Source: CAUZIZ01 sp965219005
GTDB taxonomy: Bacteria > Acidobacteriota > UBA6911 > RPQK01 > JAJDTT01
Direction: 5' to 3'
Assembly (NCBI GenBank): GCA_965219005.1
Contig: CBDCMS010000002.1
Coordinates: forward strand, 496,001 to 560,000
Length of the DNA stretch: 64,000 bases
In this document: piece after piece, positions 60,929 through 64,000 of the stretch
How positions within the stretch are numbered: position 1 is the stretch's first letter
Layout of the letters: every line of letters begins with the position of its first letter
The notes under the pieces: generated by a model
The model's database searches: none
Seen by the model: only the letters and a program-made list of their open reading frames with translations
What the model was told of the DNA's origin: nothing
Position numbers and translations under genes: made by a program

Positions 60929-61438
60929 CTAGTTGCCGGCGTAGCTGGACTCGTTGCCTTGGCAACGTGGCTGCTAATCGAGCCGTTGTGGCTCAGAACC
61001 CGCTACCTTCTGCTGCCTCTGGCGACATTTGCGGTCTCACTTGGCGCCTCCGCCGGGGCTGGTTTACGCGATCTACGCGATCATGTCTTGGGATCTCGGC
61101 TGACACAGGGCGCCGTATTTATTGTTCTACTCTACTCCCTGCTTTCCTGCCGAAATGCGGTTTATGCCATCCGCTACCTGGTTACCTCGGACAGCCGGGC
61201 TGAATTGTACGAACGAGTGCACAGGGAAGATCGCTATGACGTGGCTGTCTGGCTGAACGCCCATCGACTACCGGGCGAAAGGCTGGCCTTGTATGGTTAT
61301 CGTGGCTACAGGTACTTTCTAGATGCAGAAGCTCTGCTGAGCTCCGAGTCTTCGAAGGAACTCCAATGGCTCGGGGACCACGGTCCCCTTCATTCGCCCT
61401 CGAGTTGGACGGCAGACTTGTGGCGTTTCTATTCAGAA

Positions 61439-62440
61439 ATCTGGTTATGCACTTAACTCCGGAAAAAGTCACCACCTCCTAGTAAAAAAGGTGAGAGACA
61501 GGAGGTGAGTGGATGTACGAAAAGATGAATTTGTTGGAGTTTCAAGAGCGTTTTGCCACAGAAGAAGCTTGTCTGAGTTACCTGATGCAGAAACGCTGGC
61601 CGGAAGGATTTGTCTGTCCCCGTTGTGGGGGTCAAGGAGGCTACTGGTTGCAGCACCGGCGATTGATGGAGTGTCGCCAATGCCGGTATCAGGCTTCTTC
61701 CACCGCCGGGACGATTTTCCACAAGACGCGGGTGCCCCTGAGATATTGGTTTTGGACCATCTTCTTGATGAGCCGTTGCAAAGCGGGCTACTCGATGAAG
61801 GGACTGCAGAAGCTGCTGGGAATCGGAAGCTATCGGACGGTCTGGATGATGGGACATAAGATCCGACAAGCCATGGCCAAACGTAATGACTGCTACCAAT
61901 TAAGTCACCTGGTGGAGCTGGATGACTCTTTCTTTGGAGGCCGACGACGAGGGAGAAATCGTCGGGGTCGCAAGCGAGGACGAGGGACCGAAGGCAAGGC
62001 CAAAGTTCTGGCCGCGGTGGAGATAACGAAAGCCGGGGGGCCGAGGTTTCTAAGTCTGGATGTGGTCGATGACATAACCAGCGACAATGTGAAGCGGGTC
62101 GCCTGGGCGAGGATCGACCCCGGAGCTCAGATCCGAAGCGACGCCTATCACGCGTTTGTCGGTTTAGCTCAAGCCGGCTACCAGCATGAACGCGTCCGGC
62201 TCGAGTGGGTGGGGATGGGTTTTGAACAGTTCCCATGGGTTCACACCCTCATTTCCAACTGCAAGACTCAGCTCCAAGGGACTCAGAAAGCGGTCAGCCT
62301 CAAGCACCTTCAACGTTACCTGGCTGAGTTTTGTTACCGTTTCAATCGTCGTTTCTGGGAATCCGAGCTCTTCGACCGTCTCCTGACAGCCTGTTCGCTC
62401 TATCCCACCGTCACCTATCCGGAGTTAAGTGCATAACCAG
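61439..62440 (+). mobile_element. IS1595-family insertion sequence, copy 2 (1002 bp)
   Basis: Same length and ends as copy 1 at 23714-24715. The target duplication is ATTCAGAA (61431-61438 and 62441-62448). It sits in the same membrane-protein gene as the IS1182 element. Confidence 0.94.
61513..62436 (+). CDS. IS1595-family transposase (ISXO2-like), copy 2
   Basis: 307 residues, identical in sequence to the copy 1 product: zinc ribbon CPRCGGQGGYW ... CRQCRYQ, then LDDSFFGGRRRGRNRR, RSDAYHAFVG and TLISNCKTQLQGT. The only base difference seen between copies lies upstream of the gene, so both proteins should be equally active. Confidence 0.95.
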   Translation: MYEKMNLLEFQERFATEEACLSYLMQKRWPEGFVCPRCGGQGGYWLQHRRLMECRQCRYQASSTAGTIFHKTRVPLRYWFWTIFLMSRCKAGYSMKGLQKLLGIGSYRTVWMMGHKIRQAMAKRNDCYQLSHLVELDDSFFGGRRRGRNRRGRKRGRGTEGKAKVLAAVEITKAGGPRFLSLDVVDDITSDNVKRVAWARIDPGAQIRSDAYHAFVGLAQAGYQHERVRLEWVGMGFEQFPWVHTLISNCKTQLQGTQKAVSLKHLQRYLAEFCYRFNRRFWESELFDRLLTACSLYPTVTYPELSA

Positions 62441-62584
62441 ATTCAGAAAAGGGCTTTATCTACGTCGTGATCCCCAAAAATCGTCTAGAGGATGCTATCT
62501 CGGCTTGGACGGACGAGATAGGTAGCGAACAAATCCGGCTTGCTTTCGTGGGAAAGATGGAGGCCGTGCTGAAACTCAGCCAGA

Positions 62585-63388
62585 ATGAGCCGTAGTGATC
62601 AGGAAGCGACTCTTAGTGGCGGCCAGACAAACCGGCAAGACAACATGACAGAAAAGCAAAAGCGCCTGCAGCAAATCCAGAACACTCACTGGTCTAAGGA
62701 CAAGCACGCAAGACGGAAACCAGACCACCCAGTCGTCCGCGCTACGTTCAAGCCACTAGCCGAGATTGCTGCATCCAGCATAAACAATCCCGGCGATTCC
62801 AGCGTGCTTGACGTCGGATGTGGAAATGGATTTCTGCAGTGGGCGCTAGAGCAACGGTTCGGGTCGGTAGCAGGAGTTGATTACTCCCAACAGATGCTGG
62901 AAGTCAATCCGTGCAAAAAGAAGCACCTCGGTTCCTGCACACAGCTTCCTTTCGAGGACAAGAGTTTTGATGTGGCAGTGGCGGCACATCTACTCCACCA
63001 CTTGACGGAACCTGATCGTATTCAAACCCTGAGAGAAATGAAAAGGGTTGCTCGGTTGACCCTGGTCTCATTTGAACCGAATAGAAACAATCTGCTCATG
63101 TTCGCGTTCGCCCTGATCAAACGGGAGGAACGAATGGCATTAGGTTTTTCTCCCTTCTACATGCGCGAACTATTGATGAAGGCAGGGATTGTCGGCGTTC
63201 ATGTCCATGTTGAGGGCTGGATCGTGCCAAACAAATCACCTGTCTGGTGGGTACCTATAGGCCGCGCTTTAAAGAGATCGCCCCTCCGAAGCCTTGGGTT
63301 TGAGATTTGCTCCGTCGGGCAGCTAAACGGCAGGTTGATGGAACGGCAAGAAGAGTTGAAGCCGAAGACGAGAACCGCGCTCAGTTGA
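62585..63388 (+). CDS. SAM-dependent methyltransferase (class I)
   Basis: 267 residues from ATG 62585, which overlaps the end of the interrupted membrane gene by 11 bases; ATG 62645 (MTEKQKRLQQIQNTHW) is an equally possible start and gives 247. The SAM-binding core reads SSVLDVGCGNGFLQWALEQR (motif I), SVAGVDYSQQMLEVN (motif II), LPFEDKSFDVAVAAHLLHHL (motif III) and LREMKRVARLTLVSFEPNRN. The C-terminal about 100 residues cover substrate binding. The overlap with the glycan-type gene suggests the methyl acceptor is a lipid-linked sugar or lipid. Without the IS insertions it would be the third gene of a coupled unit beginning at 57850. Confidence 0.85.
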   Translation: MSRSDQEATLSGGQTNRQDNMTEKQKRLQQIQNTHWSKDKHARRKPDHPVVRATFKPLAEIAASSINNPGDSSVLDVGCGNGFLQWALEQRFGSVAGVDYSQQMLEVNPCKKKHLGSCTQLPFEDKSFDVAVAAHLLHHLTEPDRIQTLREMKRVARLTLVSFEPNRNNLLMFAFALIKREERMALGFSPFYMRELLMKAGIVGVHVHVEGWIVPNKSPVWWVPIGRALKRSPLRSLGFEICSVGQLNGRLMERQEELKPKTRTALS

Positions 63389-63569
63389 TCAATTATACAG
63401 GCTTTCCGCGGGACCGGACTTTTCCCGGATTCTTCATCTCAGTCTATTGCGGCCCCGCAATGATCCCTCCTGACTGCATGATAAGTTTGCCATTTCCCTG
63501 CCGATGATCAAGCACCGACTGCGTCGCCATGTCTCGCATCTGGACCAACTGCGCAAGCAATCCGAACCA

Positions 63570-64000
63570 TTACTCCGACAGGCTCTTAGACTTAGAGCGC
63601 CCTTTCAGTAACTCAGCAAGGGGTAACGGCCTGATCGACCACGCAACCGCACCAATGAGGCCGCCCGCAACATGAAAGTTGGCAAAAAGCATTAGAGAGA
63701 ACCCCAGCGCCATCTCCTGTGGGACTCCTAGGGTATGAAGGTAGGCCACGATCGCGGCTTCTCGCGTTCCCAGACCTGAGATCGAGATGGGAAGGAGCGT
63801 GACGAGACTTCCCATCGCTGATACATAGGTGACTTCAATCAGTCCGAGTTGGAGATCAAGTGCAAGGGCAATCAGATAACACTGCACAAAGAACAGCGTG
63901 TAGGCCAAAATGGTTAGGCATATAGCCCCAGCTAGCCGAGACCAGCTCAATTGACAAAGGCTAGACCTCATTCTAGAAAGCCATTGATCGCCTGCAAATA
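63570..64000 (-). CDS. Flippase-like membrane protein, LPG-synthase-TM/UPF0104 type, 5' end cut by window
   Basis: The frame is open through to position 64000, so the ATG at 63971 is internal and the N-terminus lies outside. The visible 143 residues hold four helices: LAGAICLTILAYTLFFVQCY, VSAMGSLVTLLPISISGLGT (the conserved L-P-I-S-x-x-G-L-G-x-R-E segment), MALGFSLMLFANFHVAGGLI and the preceding reentrant part. The ISISGLGTREAAIVAYL motif marks the C-terminal end of the lysylphosphatidylglycerol synthase transmembrane / glycan flippase family. The tail KGRSKSKSLSE is basic. It probably belongs with the glycan genes to its left; its strand is opposite. Confidence 0.75.
   Translation of the reverse strand, partial: FAGDQWLSRMRSSLCQLSWSRLAGAICLTILAYTLFFVQCYLIALALDLQLGLIEVTYVSAMGSLVTLLPISISGLGTREAAIVAYLHTLGVPQEMALGFSLMLFANFHVAGGLIGAVAWSIRPLPLAELLKGRSKSKSLSE

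Larger units (their letters stand above)
58062..62595 (+). pseudogene. Large polytopic membrane protein gene (GT-C-like) interrupted by two insertion sequences
   Basis: The 5' part is 58062-59358, the middle 60933-61438 and the 3' end 62449-62595. Removing the IS1182-type and IS1595-type elements with one copy of each target duplication leaves exactly 1950 bases, one open frame of 649 codons plus stop. The junctions read RRSSTVKPALVAGVAGLVAL and DLWRFYSEKGFIYVVIPKNR. At least ten helices are predicted. LLPPTVNDALGKYLITPKMI and the loop HGLLPLQVELHWAALFSI resemble the first luminal loop of GT-C glycosyltransferases; the end (NRLEDAISAWTDEIGSEQIR) is soluble. It was probably a surface-glycan enzyme, now inactive. 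The downstream methyltransferase and flippase-like genes fit such a locus. Confidence 0.88.

Noticed and set aside
59403..60932. 509-codon plus-strand frame across the IS1182 element
   Set aside because: Antisense of the IS1182 transposase; composition (rich in Arg, Gln, Leu) and position show it is a shadow frame.
1..64000. tRNA, rRNA or tmRNA genes; prophage or conjugation genes; biosynthetic clusters with PKS/NRPS; toxin-antitoxin or restriction systems
   Set aside because: None could be recognised by eye; a covariance-model scan would be needed to exclude a tRNA firmly.

Overview
The window looks like a chromosomal stretch of an uncultured, Gram-negative-type heterotrophic bacterium of moderately high GC. 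The gene content fits Acidobacteriota or a similarly organised phylum (Planctomycetota, Poribacteria): a PVC-type haem-binding dehydrogenase with a CxxCH site, a DUF1080 protein, BNR sialidase-like propellers, Tat-exported TIM-barrel proteins, SUMF1-fold proteins and a split Mrp antiporter. The phylum is an inference from gene content; no rRNA or tRNA gene was seen.

Left part (1-13 kb): mostly secreted or carbohydrate-related single genes. These are a sugar-binding lipoprotein, a bicupin, a frameshifted glycosidase-like gene, a SUMF1-fold protein without the formylglycine-enzyme cysteines, a tandem amidohydrolase, a serine hydrolase, a four-helix-bundle pseudogene, a BNR protein, a DUF1080 protein and an FG-GAP/VCBS lipoprotein. 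From 13.3 to 20.8 kb a ten-gene minus-strand operon encodes an Mrp-type cation/proton antiporter in which the usual large MrpA is replaced by separate small MbhD- and MbhE-like subunits plus three NuoL/M/N-like subunits.

Middle part (20.8-44 kb): a REP-associated tyrosine transposase (RAYT) sits among copies of a short repeat, AACAGTCTGTCCCTTTCTC, present about 14 times at intergenic sites across the window. It is followed by an IS1595-family element, the haem-binding dehydrogenase, two Tat-exported TIM-barrel paralogues, an ammonium transporter, an SGNH hydrolase, a second sialidase-like protein and a plus-strand run of nitrilase-like lipoprotein, sodium/solute symporter and enolase-superfamily enzyme that looks like an uptake and breakdown unit.

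Right part (44-64 kb): housekeeping genes (coaE, two glycosyltransferases, uvrA with an internal 33-bp tandem duplication, polA, plsC and an M24 peptidase) and an ECF sigma / zinc-finger anti-sigma / HtrA-like operon whose HtrA-like protein has lost the protease triad. At 58-62.6 kb a large membrane-protein gene is interrupted by two different insertion sequences, IS1182-type and IS1595-type. Removing both elements and one copy of each target duplication restores one in-frame 649-residue protein. The IS1595 copy is a second copy of the element at 23.7 kb, with one base difference seen. The window ends in a partial flippase-like membrane-protein gene.

The window carries many signs of genome flux: two IS families, a RAYT/REP system, several palindromic intergenic elements, a frameshifted gene, a decayed four-helix-bundle gene, and several proteins with a degenerate catalytic half or domain.
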